Below are positions 1 through 5,410 of a DNA stretch of 5,547 nt, one piece after another. Under the pieces are notes generated by a model. It had not been told where the DNA came from and searched no databases. It was given only the letters and a program-made list of their open reading frames with translations. Each line of letters starts with the position of its first letter. The stretch's first letter is position 1. The DNA is from an uncultured Caulobacterales bacterium (GTDB taxonomy: Bacteria > Pseudomonadota > Alphaproteobacteria > Caulobacterales > Caulobacteraceae): positions 1 through 5,547 of the forward strand of contig CAIUZX010000390.1 in the NCBI GenBank assembly GCA_903903715.1. Direction: 5' to 3'. The position numbers were made by a program, and so were the translations under genes.

Positions 1-85
1 ACAAGCGGACCTGCTGGACCGGCCAATGCGTTGGTCTGCAGCTTCTGGGGTGAAGCGCTGAGGTTCGAAGCCCTCTGATCAGGGG
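1..85. other. left-edge fragment, not assignable
   Basis: These 85 bases precede the stop codon of the minus-strand permease. On the plus strand two frames are open from the edge. Frame 1 gives about 25 residues ending in RFEAL with a TGA at 76-78. Frame 2 gives about 19 residues ending in ASGVKR with a TGA at 59-61. Both have similar third-position GC, about 63-64 percent, so codon use does not separate them. On the minus strand frames stay open but I see no ATG or GTG start. The likeliest reading is the 3' end of a plus-strand gene converging on the permease, but frame and product cannot be decided here. Confidence 0.2.
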
Positions 86-946
86 TCAGCTCTTGAGACG
101 CCAACCGCTCCGGATGACCAGCCAGCTCGCAACGCCCAGCATAAGGACGAGGATCGACGTGTAAGCGACTCCGATCGCGACGTCTCCGTCAGCGTGACCG
201 ACGAACCCATATCGAAATCCATCAATCAGGTAGAAGAAGGGGTTGAAGGCAGCTGCCGTCCTGAAGGCCGCGGGCAGGGCCGTAATGCTGTAAAACGTTC
301 CGGAAAGGAACGTGAGGGGCATGATGATAAAGTTGGTGATCGCGGCCAGGTGATCGAATTTCTCCGCCCAGAGCCCCGTGAGAAGTCCGATGAAGCCCAT
401 CAACATGGAAGCTGCGAACCCGAAATAGAGCGCGGCCGCGAGGTGGGCAAAGCCGAAATGGGCAAAGGGCCAGACCGCCGCAGCGGTCACCACGCCCACA
501 AACACACCTCTTGTCGCAGCACCCAACGAAAACGCGGCAGCCAATTCGAAAGGTGAAAGGGGTGGTGTCAGAAAATCAGGTGCAGTGCCCATGATCTTCG
601 CCTGGATTAGTGAAGATGACGCGTTGGCGAAAGCATTGTTCAGGATCGCCATCATGATCAGACCCGGCGCCACAAACTGAGCGAAGGGCACGCCGCCGAC
701 GACAGGCCTCGCGCCCTTCATCGCGACGACGAAGATCAACATATAAAGTAGCGTCGTGACAACCGGCGCAGCCACTGTCTGCATCCCAACCTTCCAGAAG
801 CGCCGAACCTCCTTCAGGTAGAGAGTTTTCAGGCCAGTCCAGTTCACGCCTTGATAGGTTCTGGGTGTCGGCGGCGTGGCCGACCGTACGGCGCGCAAGG
901 CTGACGACGGAGGGGCTACCAGGAGTGTGTCGGTCATGCATGGCAT
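86..946 (-). CDS. ABC-2 type transporter permease
   Basis: This 286-residue integral inner-membrane protein looks like an ABC-2 family permease (the YadH/NodJ-like group), the membrane half of a transporter whose ATPase is a separate polypeptide. The substrate cannot be told from sequence. After a cytoplasmic N-terminus of about 50 residues comes an amphipathic stretch (TLYLKEVRRFWKV, 41-53). About six hydrophobic segments follow, near 57-76, 91-111, 135-157, 166-192, 200-220 and 258-278. Family-like signatures are LTFLSGTFYSI (211-221) and NPFFYLIDGFRYG (235-247). The length is slightly above the usual 250-260 because of the N-terminal tail. The start is uncertain: ATG at 946 or three codons later at 937, neither with a good Shine-Dalgarno; a GTG before the NW at 35 is a further, less likely option. 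No ATPase gene is beside it: gcrA diverges upstream, and the 85 visible downstream bases show no obvious ATPase start. Confidence 0.9.
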   Translation of the reverse strand: MPCMTDTLLVAPPSSALRAVRSATPPTPRTYQGVNWTGLKTLYLKEVRRFWKVGMQTVAAPVVTTLLYMLIFVVAMKGARPVVGGVPFAQFVAPGLIMMAILNNAFANASSSLIQAKIMGTAPDFLTPPLSPFELAAAFSLGAATRGVFVGVVTAAAVWPFAHFGFAHLAAALYFGFAASMLMGFIGLLTGLWAEKFDHLAAITNFIIMPLTFLSGTFYSITALPAAFRTAAAFNPFFYLIDGFRYGFVGHADGDVAIGVAYTSILVLMLGVASWLVIRSGWRLKS

Positions 947-1023
947 TTGAGGTGTCGGACCGCCAAGCGCAAGTTGATTCGTGTCCGTTCAAATCTTCTC
1001 ATCGGGTGTCTACATCTAGTTCC

Positions 1024-1032
1024 TGTGGACGA
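1024..1032 (-). promoter_or_regulatory. DnaA-box-like site
   Basis: Read on the minus strand the nonamer is TCGTCCACA, matching the DnaA box TTATCCACA at seven of nine positions, including the whole TCCACA end. It lies about 16 bases upstream of the putative gcrA -35 element. In Caulobacter DnaA activates gcrA transcription, which makes the position suggestive. A seven-of-nine match can occur by chance, so this is a candidate only. Confidence 0.3.
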
Positions 1033-1047
1033 AGCCAAAGGCGCCTA

Positions 1048-1075
1048 TTGTGATGATTCATTCTTTGTTTACGAT
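1048..1075 (+). promoter_or_regulatory. putative gcrA promoter
   Basis: A TTGTGA hexamer (1048-1053) and a TACGAT hexamer (1070-1075) are separated by 16 bases and each match the sigma-70 consensus at four of six positions. Transcription would begin near 1082, leaving a leader of about 80 bases. A GATTC methylation site (1055-1059) lies inside the spacer, an arrangement known from GcrA/CcrM-controlled promoters. The match is moderate; position and AT-richness are the main support. Confidence 0.35.
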
Positions 1076-1150
1076 ATGTGGTGGCTGGCGTCGCGACGCA
1101 ACGCGCCGAGGATCTACATATTGTGTCGCCGAGTCGGGCGGTCTGGGAAC

Positions 1151-1155
1151 AGGGG
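1151..1155 (+). promoter_or_regulatory. ribosome binding site deciding the gcrA start
   Basis: AGGGG lies six bases before the ATG at 1162, a good Shine-Dalgarno distance. The ATG at 1156 directly abuts this purine run. A GTG at 1171 would have GGAG only three bases away. Spacing therefore favours 1162, which also gives 174 residues, close to the 173 of Caulobacter GcrA. Confidence 0.5.
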
Positions 1156-1161
1156 ATGGGC

Positions 1162-1686
1162 ATGGAGTCGGTGACAGGTTGGACGGATGACCGCGTGTCT
1201 ACGCTGAAGAAGCTATGGCTTGATGGTCTGAGTGCGAGCCAAATTGCCAAGCAGCTGGGTGGCGTGACGCGTAACGCCGTCATAGGCAAGGTTCACAGGC
1301 TCGGGCTGTCGGGTCGCGCGACCCCGTCACAGCCCGCCCGCGTGACCTTCAAGGCGCCGAGGCCTGCCCGGCCTGTGCCTGCAGTGCAGACTGTGCCGCG
1401 TCGGATCGAGACGCCCCCGGCGCCGGTCCAAACCGCCGTGCCGCCGATGCCGATGTATCGTCAGGAAGAGCCGGGTTCCGCCACTGTGCTCACCCTTGGC
1501 GCCCACATGTGCAAGTGGCCTATCGGCGATCCGGCGACGGACGGTTTTAGTTTTTGTGGTCGCAGGACCGGCGAAGATGGTCCGTACTGCATCGAACACG
1601 CCCGGATTGCCTATCAGCCGCAGCAAAAAAAGGCCCGCCGCAGCGACGGGTCTGAGCTCGCGCGATCTCTTCGCCGGTACATCTGA
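1162..1686 (+). CDS. gcrA: GcrA cell-cycle transcription regulator
   Basis: GcrA is a sigma-70-associated transcription factor that works with the CcrM adenine methyltransferase to drive cell-cycle genes from promoters carrying methylated GANTC. The 174-residue product has the full family layout. The N-terminal helix-turn-helix DNA-binding domain covers about 7-51, starting at WTDDRVSTLKKLWLDG and including ASQIAKQLGGVTRNAVIGKV (25-44). A proline/alanine-rich linker spans about 55-105. The C-terminal sigma-interacting region starts near 108 (TVLTLGAHMCKWPIGDP) and contains C117, C132, C143 and H146 in FCGRR and GPYCIEHARIAYQPQQ. It ends in the family-typical ELARSLRRYI. The N-terminus is about four residues longer than in Caulobacter (MESVTGW against M-x-W, from memory). 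The gene stands alone, divergent from the permease and convergent with rpmE. The upstream GANTC cluster suggests methylation-linked control, by inference. Identification is firm; the exact start is less so. Confidence 0.96.
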   Translation: MESVTGWTDDRVSTLKKLWLDGLSASQIAKQLGGVTRNAVIGKVHRLGLSGRATPSQPARVTFKAPRPARPVPAVQTVPRRIETPPAPVQTAVPPMPMYRQEEPGSATVLTLGAHMCKWPIGDPATDGFSFCGRRTGEDGPYCIEHARIAYQPQQKKARRSDGSELARSLRRYI

Positions 1687-1695
1687 CAACAGGTC

Positions 1696-1721
1696 GGCGG
1701 TCGCACCCCACCGCGGCCGCC
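1696..1721 (+). other. stem-loop in gcrA 3' untranslated region
   Basis: Ten bases after the gcrA stop, GGCGGTCG (1696-1703) can pair with CGGCCGCC (1714-1721) over eight base pairs including one U-G, with a ten-base loop. No T-run follows, so it is not a classical terminator. It could protect the mRNA 3' end or act together with the downstream terminator. It could also be chance in GC-rich sequence. Confidence 0.3.
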
Positions 1722-1733
1722 ATTACTCCCGGC

Positions 1734-1772
1734 AAAAAGGCCGGCTGCGATCTCGCGGCCGGCCTCTTTTTT
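1734..1772. terminator. bidirectional intrinsic terminator between gcrA and rpmE
   Basis: AGGCCGGC (1738-1745) is complementary to GCCGGCCT (1758-1765). The pairing continues inward through a T-G wobble and GCG/CGC to a four-base ATCT loop, giving a stem of about twelve base pairs. Downstream on the plus strand is C then six Ts (1767-1772). On the minus strand the hairpin is followed by five Ts (AAAAA at 1734-1738 on plus, the last shared with the stem). It lies between two convergent genes, 47 bases after the gcrA stop and 52 bases after the rpmE stop, so it should end transcripts from both. Confidence 0.88.
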
Positions 1773-1824
1773 ATTGGGATCGAGAAAGGAAACTTCCGCC
1801 GGAGCCCAGGCCCCTAAGCGTCGG

Positions 1825-2052
1825 CTAGCGCTTTGCGGTGAAGCCCGCAAACTTCGCGTTGAATCGAGACACGCGACCGCCGCGATCCAGCATATGCTGC
1901 TGACCGCCCGTCCATGCCGGGTGGGTCGACGGATCGATGTCGAGATTAAGCGTCGCACCCTCCTTCGCATACGTGGAGCGGGTGCGGTACGACGTGCCGT
2001 TCGGCAGAACGACATTGATAAAGTGATAGTCGGGGTGAATGTCTTGTTTCAT
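1825..2052 (-). CDS. rpmE: 50S ribosomal protein L31, cysteine-free type
   Basis: L31 is a small protein of the large ribosomal subunit that helps bridge it to the small subunit. The 75-residue product starts MKQDIHPDYHF and carries the family features TRSTY (24-28), LNLDIDPSTHPAWTGG (35-50) and RGGRVSRFNAKF (57-68). There is no cysteine anywhere. The positions that hold the zinc-binding cysteines in E. coli RpmE are replaced, for example by D40 and T43, so this is the zinc-independent form. The start at 2052 is set by the family N-terminus. The frame stays open to 2136, but those extra 28 codons are unlike L31 and cover the leader. The Shine-Dalgarno is weak. It stands alone, convergent with gcrA and divergent from the ABC exporter. 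A leader hairpin suggests possible autogenous control. Confidence 0.96.
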   Translation of the reverse strand: MKQDIHPDYHFINVVLPNGTSYRTRSTYAKEGATLNLDIDPSTHPAWTGGQQHMLDRGGRVSRFNAKFAGFTAKR

Positions 2053-2110
2053 AGCGTAACCCAACCGACTTATGGCGTTCGCAGCGAATGCGCGCGCAGA
2101 CAATGGAAGA

Positions 2111-2131
2111 GGCCCGCAACGACAACGGGCC
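2111..2131 (-). other. rpmE 5' leader stem-loop
   Basis: GGCCCG and CGGGCC form a perfect six-base-pair stem around a nine-base loop, 59-79 bases upstream of the rpmE start on the transcribed strand. No run of Ts follows it on either strand, so it is not a simple terminator. L31 genes in several bacterial groups have structured leaders used for feedback control by L31. Whether this hairpin plays that role is inference. Confidence 0.4.
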
Positions 2132-2144
2132 GACAAGACGCGAG

Positions 2145-2174
2145 CGTGTACACGAAGGGCGGGGTTGCTGGCAA
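2145..2174 (-). promoter_or_regulatory. putative rpmE promoter
   Basis: On the minus strand TTGCCA (2174 to 2169) matches the sigma-70 -35 consensus at five of six positions. Eighteen bases on, TACACG (2150 to 2145) matches -10 at three of six. Transcription would start near 2138 and include the leader hairpin. The -10 match is poor, so confidence is low. Confidence 0.28.
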
Positions 2175-2213
2175 GGGCCAGTGTCCTGAGCTACTCGATA
2201 AACGAGACCAATT

Positions 2214-2217
2214 GGAG
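2214..2217 (+). promoter_or_regulatory. ribosome binding site of ABC exporter
   Basis: GGAG lies seven bases before the ATG at 2225. This supports that start over the in-frame methionine at residue 22 (2288). Confidence 0.6.
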
Positions 2218-2224
2218 ATGAAGG

Positions 2225-4090
2225 ATGACTGAAGCCGCTTCAGGGCCAGCTGCCGCCGAAGGCCGACCGACCAGCGGCGCCGTTCTGATGGCGGATATTG
2301 CGGCGGCGAAATCGAAGCGTGAAAAGTCGCGGGACCTTCGCCCGCTGCGTCGGCTTCTGCCGCTCATCGCCAAGCACTGGCCTATCGCCCTGACGGCGAC
2401 GCTCTTCCTTTTGATGTCGACGGCGGCGACGTTGGGTGTCACTGGCGCGTTCCGCCTCGCCATCGATCATGGTTTCACGCTCAGCGATTTCCTGATCGCT
2501 GTCGCCGTTGCGCTCTTTCTGGCCGTAGGCACCGCCGCCCGCTTTTACTTCGTGACGAGGTTGGGCGAGCGCGTGGTCGCGGATCTCCGACGCGCAGTCT
2601 ACGACCATCTTCTGACACTGGACCAGACGTGGTTCATGACCGTGCGCACAGGTGAAGTTCTGTCACGAATGACCACCGACATGGCGATCGTCGAATCGAT
2701 GGCGGGCGTCTCGATGTCCATGCTCCTCCGAAATGTGCTGACGATGGTCGGTGCGGTGCTCGTGATGGCGAGCGTATCGGTTAAGCTGACACTTGGGGTG
2801 GCTGCGGTTATTCCTATCGTTCTGGTTCCTCTCTTTGTATTCGGTCGTCGGGTTCGCGGCCTTTCCGTACGCGCACAGGATCGATTTGCGGACGCCGTTG
2901 GCTATGCAGGCGAGAGCCTGGATCAGCTGGAGACCGTTCAGGCCTTTGGACGTGAGGCCTACTCCGCAGCCCGTTTTGCGTCTGCAGTGGAACAGGCCTT
3001 TTCCGCGTCTGTGTCGCGTATCGGCGCTCGCGCCATCATGACATTGATGGTGATTACGCTTGTCTTCACAGGCTTCGCCGCTGTGCTCTGGATGGGCGCG
3101 CAGGCTGTGCGCAGCCACGAAATGACGGCGGGTGCGCTGGTCCAGTTCGTGTTCCTGTCTGTGCTTGCCGCAGGATCGGTCGGCGTGATCGGTGAAATCT
3201 GGGGCGAAGTTCAGAAGGCGTCAGGCGCAATGGCGAGGATTGACGAAATCCTGACTGCTCAGCCGACCATTCGCGCGCCAGCGAAGCCGACGCCGCTTCC
3301 GCGACCGGCGCGGGGCGCCGTAAGCTTCGCCGATGTCCACTTTGCCTACCCAGGTCGCCCGGACCTTCCAGCGCTCAACGGATTATCCTTCAGTGTCCAG
3401 CCCGGCGAAACGGTGGCTCTCGTCGGACCGTCGGGCGCGGGGAAGAGCACCGTGCTCCGACTCCTCTTGCGCTTTTACGATCCGCAGTCGGGTATTGTCG
3501 CCGTGGACGGCGTGGATCTGCGTGACGCCGACCCGTCCGAAGTGCGCTCTCGCATGGCGCTGGTGGCGCAGGACGCGTCGCTCTTTTCAGGCTCCGCATC
3601 GGACAATATTCGAGTCGGCCGCGAGACGGCGTCCGCTGCGGATATCCGGCTCGCCGCTGAGGCGGCAGAGGCGGCGGCTTTCGTCGACGCCTTGCCTGAG
3701 GGCTTTGACCAACCGCTCGGGGAGCGCGGCAAGTCCCTGTCGGGCGGGCAAAGGCAACGCCTCGCCATCGCCCGCGCCCTCGTTCGTGATGCGCCGATCC
3801 TGTTGCTGGACGAGGCGACGAGCGCGCTCGATGCGGAAAACGAACGGTTGGTTCAGCTCGCGCTCAGCCGCGCGATGGGCGGTCGCACCACTCTGGTGAT
3901 CGCGCACCGACTGGCCACGGTGCAGAACGCAGACCGGATCCTTGTGATGGAGCAGGGACGCATCATTGAAGAGGGCCGGCATGCGGATCTGATCGCGCGT
4001 GGGGGTCTGTACGCCCATCTGGCTGAACTTCAGTTCGGACAGGGACAAGGGCCGGAAGCTGAAGCCAAGGCGCCGGAAGACGCCCTTTGA
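2225..4090 (+). CDS. MsbA-related ABC exporter (fused membrane and ATPase domains)
   Basis: This 621-residue inner-membrane half-transporter should act as a homodimer and use ATP to export a substrate, by family probably a lipid, drug or peptide; the substrate is unknown. After a charged tail of about 45 residues come six membrane segments near 52-76, 89-110, 165-185, 187-207, 271-290 and 304-324, with long cytoplasmic coupling loops (about 116-152 and 214-245). The ATPase domain is complete. It has A-loop Y375, Walker A GPSGAGKST (401-409, K407), Q-loop Q449, signature LSGGQ (505-509), Walker B ILLLDE (525-530, catalytic E530), D-loop SALD (533-536) and switch H561. It ends in an alanine/glutamate-rich tail. 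It resembles the MsbA-related family found in Alphaproteobacteria rather than lipid A flippase MsbA itself. Its stop overlaps the folC start, so the two are co-transcribed and probably translationally coupled. Confidence 0.93.
   Translation: MTEAASGPAAAEGRPTSGAVLMADIAAAKSKREKSRDLRPLRRLLPLIAKHWPIALTATLFLLMSTAATLGVTGAFRLAIDHGFTLSDFLIAVAVALFLAVGTAARFYFVTRLGERVVADLRRAVYDHLLTLDQTWFMTVRTGEVLSRMTTDMAIVESMAGVSMSMLLRNVLTMVGAVLVMASVSVKLTLGVAAVIPIVLVPLFVFGRRVRGLSVRAQDRFADAVGYAGESLDQLETVQAFGREAYSAARFASAVEQAFSASVSRIGARAIMTLMVITLVFTGFAAVLWMGAQAVRSHEMTAGALVQFVFLSVLAAGSVGVIGEIWGEVQKASGAMARIDEILTAQPTIRAPAKPTPLPRPARGAVSFADVHFAYPGRPDLPALNGLSFSVQPGETVALVGPSGAGKSTVLRLLLRFYDPQSGIVAVDGVDLRDADPSEVRSRMALVAQDASLFSGSASDNIRVGRETASAADIRLAAEAAEAAAFVDALPEGFDQPLGERGKSLSGGQRQRLAIARALVRDAPILLLDEATSALDAENERLVQLALSRAMGGRTTLVIAHRLATVQNADRILVMEQGRIIEEGRHADLIARGGLYAHLAELQFGQGQGPEAEAKAPEDAL
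4075..4079 (+). promoter_or_regulatory. ribosome binding site of folC inside the exporter gene
   Basis: GGAAG lies seven bases before the TTG at 4087, within the last codons of the exporter. It supports the TTG start. The next in-frame TTG (4159) would remove the conserved LHPKAIDLSLGR region. Confidence 0.45.
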
Positions 4091-5400
4091 GCGACCATCT
4101 GAGGACACACGACGCAGCACTGGCGCGCCTGCAGGGGCTGCATCCCAAGGCCATCGACTTGTCTCTGGGCCGCGTCCAGCGCCTGTGCGCGGCTCTGGGC
4201 CATCCGGAACAACGCCTGTCGCCGATCATTCATGTCGCCGGCACTAATGGCAAGGGATCGACCGTCGCCTTCATTCGCGCGATCGCGGAAGCGGCGGGCC
4301 TTTCAACCCATGTTTACACCTCGCCGCATCTCGTCCGTTTCGCTGAGCGCATAAGGTTGAACGGACGCCTGATTTCGGATGAGGCGTTGGCGCAGACCCT
4401 CGAAGAGGTTGAGCGCGTCAACGCGGGCGAGCCGATTACATTCTTTGAGATCACAGCTGCGGCGGCCTTTCACGCCTTTGCCTCGACGCCGGCCGACCTC
4501 ACCATCATCGAGGTGGGTCTTGGGGGACGCTTTGACGCGACGAACGTGATCCCGGCGCCCAACGTCGCGGTCATCGCGCCCGTAGACTACGACCACCGCG
4601 AGTTCCTGGGGGATGACCTTGCGGGCATTGCTCGGGAAAAGGCGGGCATTCTAAAGCCGGGATCAATCGGCGTGTCCGCGCTTCAAGCGCCAGCCGCAAC
4701 GGCTGCGATCATCGAGGAAGCGCAAAAGGTCGGCGCGCCCTTGAGCTGGATGGGTCGGGATTTCACAGCCCAAGCCGACGGCGATCACATGATATGGCGT
4801 TCGGAGCCGTTGATCCTCAGACTGCCCCGCCCGGGCCTTACGGGCGACTATCAGATTGCGAACGCCGGTCTGGCCATAGCGGCTGTGCAAGCCCTCAACG
4901 ATCCCAGGATCACGTCAGCGGCCTTTGAAGCCGGTTTGCGCAACGTGGTCTGGCCAGCCCGCCTTCAACAACTGACGGCGGGTCCGCTTTCGGAAATCAC
5001 GGCGGCCGCGGGGGGAAGCCTCTGGCTGGACGGAGGCCATAATCCACATGCGGCAACGGCCCTGGCGCACTGCATGGCTGAGATGGGTCGCGAGGACCCT
5101 CGGACGCTCGTTGTGATCATGGGCCTTCTCGCCAACAAGGACGCGCGCGGTGTGATCGCGCCGTTCCACGCGTTGAAGTGTCGGATGATCTTCACCGATT
5201 TCGACGCTTCGGCGGCGGCGAAGGGGGCGGATCTTGCCGCGGTGGCGGGCGCGATGGGTGTCCAGAGTGAGACTGCGCGAGATGTCGGAACGGCTGTCGC
5301 TGCCGCCTGCGCCGACGGGCCTGCGCGCGTGTTGATCTGCGGATCTCTCTATCTCGCCGGTGAGGTGCTGGGCCTGTCGCCCTTGACCTGGCCAAGCTGA
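4087..5400 (+). CDS. folC: bifunctional dihydrofolate synthase / folylpolyglutamate synthase
   Basis: FolC is a cytoplasmic Mur-ligase-like enzyme. It adds glutamate to dihydropteroate to make dihydrofolate, then extends the glutamate tail of reduced folates, using ATP. The 437-residue product is full length. It shows LHPKAIDLSLGR (18-29), the P-loop AGTNGKGST (51-59, K56), TSPHL (78-82), FEITAAAAF (120-128) and IEVGLGGRFDATN (141-153, E142 a likely magnesium ligand). It also has DYDHREFLG (167-175, H170), IAREKAGI (181-188, K185 at the position carbamylated in the family), WPARLQ (289-294), LDGGHNPHA (314-322, D315 and H318), MGLLANKD (345-352) and CGSLYLAGE (418-426). No key residue appears missing. 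The start is TTG, sharing TTGA with the exporter stop. The usual alphaproteobacterial neighbour accD is not in the window. Two enzyme activities are expected, but the sequence alone cannot prove both. Confidence 0.96.
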   Translation: MSDHLRTHDAALARLQGLHPKAIDLSLGRVQRLCAALGHPEQRLSPIIHVAGTNGKGSTVAFIRAIAEAAGLSTHVYTSPHLVRFAERIRLNGRLISDEALAQTLEEVERVNAGEPITFFEITAAAAFHAFASTPADLTIIEVGLGGRFDATNVIPAPNVAVIAPVDYDHREFLGDDLAGIAREKAGILKPGSIGVSALQAPAATAAIIEEAQKVGAPLSWMGRDFTAQADGDHMIWRSEPLILRLPRPGLTGDYQIANAGLAIAAVQALNDPRITSAAFEAGLRNVVWPARLQQLTAGPLSEITAAAGGSLWLDGGHNPHAATALAHCMAEMGREDPRTLVVIMGLLANKDARGVIAPFHALKCRMIFTDFDASAAAKGADLAAVAGAMGVQSETARDVGTAVAAACADGPARVLICGSLYLAGEVLGLSPLTWPS

Positions 5401-5410
5401 CGGCCGTCAG
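5397..5410. repeat. 14-base perfect palindrome joining two convergent stop codons
   Basis: CTGACGG is followed directly by its reverse complement CCGTCAG. The left half contains the folC TGA (5398-5400) and the right half the TGA of the minus-strand gene (5407-5409). It cannot make a normal loop without opening central pairs and no T-run follows, so it is a poor intrinsic terminator. Part of the symmetry follows simply from two convergent genes both ending in cTGA. Confidence 0.5.

Larger units (their letters stand above)
947..1161. promoter_or_regulatory. divergent control region between permease and gcrA
   Basis: This 215-base gap lies between the start of the minus-strand permease and the chosen gcrA start, so it should carry promoters for both. 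Around 1045-1078 it is more AT-rich than the surrounding coding DNA, as expected of a promoter. It contains three of four clustered GANTC sites and one DnaA-box-like sequence, listed separately. I see no TTAA-N7-TTAA CtrA site. No convincing promoter could be picked for the permease. A reading frame open to a GTG at 1078 continues into gcrA, but its first 28 codons match nothing familiar in GcrA and are probably leader. Confidence 0.6.
976..1169. promoter_or_regulatory. cluster of four GANTC (CcrM) sites upstream of gcrA
   Basis: GANTC pentamers occur at 976-980 (GATTC), 1055-1059 (GATTC), 1131-1135 (GAGTC) and 1165-1169 (GAGTC). The last covers codons 2-3 of gcrA. By eye I count only five others in the window: 167, 1861, 2693, 3459 and 3612, all inside coding sequence. 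In Alphaproteobacteria GANTC is methylated on adenine by CcrM, and GcrA with sigma-70 acts at promoters carrying methylated sites. That this cluster controls gcrA is an inference. Confidence 0.55.
2053..2224. promoter_or_regulatory. divergent control region between rpmE and ABC exporter
   Basis: These 172 bases hold the start signals of rpmE (-) and of the exporter-folC unit (+). They contain a possible rpmE promoter, an rpmE leader hairpin, and a perfect five-base inverted repeat with a four-base spacer (CTGGC-AAGG-GCCAG, 2168-2181) that overlaps the putative rpmE -35. For the exporter only a weak possibility is visible: TTGCTG at 2165 with GCTACT at 2190, whose 19-base spacing is long. I do not call it as a promoter. 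Confidence 0.45.

Noticed and set aside
72..85. Short hairpin (CCTCTGA with TCAGGGG) before the permease stop, as a terminator
   Set aside because: It has no loop unless inner pairs open and no T-run on either side. Much of the symmetry is CTGATCAG, which can be chance.
576..992. Long open frame on the minus strand overlapping the start of the permease
   Set aside because: It is out of frame with a clear membrane protein, and its translation is low in hydrophobic segments and rich in Arg, Ser, Cys and His, typical of a shadow frame.
1078..1161. N-terminal extension of GcrA from a GTG at 1078
   Set aside because: It adds 28 residues that do not resemble the family and would start upstream of the expected mRNA start. 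The ATG at 1162 has a better-spaced Shine-Dalgarno and gives the normal length.
947..1161. CtrA binding site at the gcrA promoter
   Set aside because: CtrA represses gcrA in Caulobacter, but no TTAA half-site occurs in this gap.
2194..2206. CTCG-ATAAA-CGAG repeat upstream of the exporter
   Set aside because: Only four base pairs, no T-run, and no known motif. It is too short to support a call.
1774..2232. Plus-strand open frame of about 150 codons across rpmE
   Set aside because: It is antisense to the well-supported L31 gene, crosses its leader and runs into the exporter start. The translation is arginine-rich with no recognisable motif.
3333..3899. Second plus-strand frame within the exporter ATPase domain
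   Set aside because: It lies entirely inside the region with Walker A, signature and Walker B motifs. Its arginine/serine-rich product is a frame shadow.
3587..4120. Minus-strand open frame of 177 codons opposite the exporter end
   Set aside because: It is antisense to conserved ATPase motifs and the folC start, with no family-like pattern.
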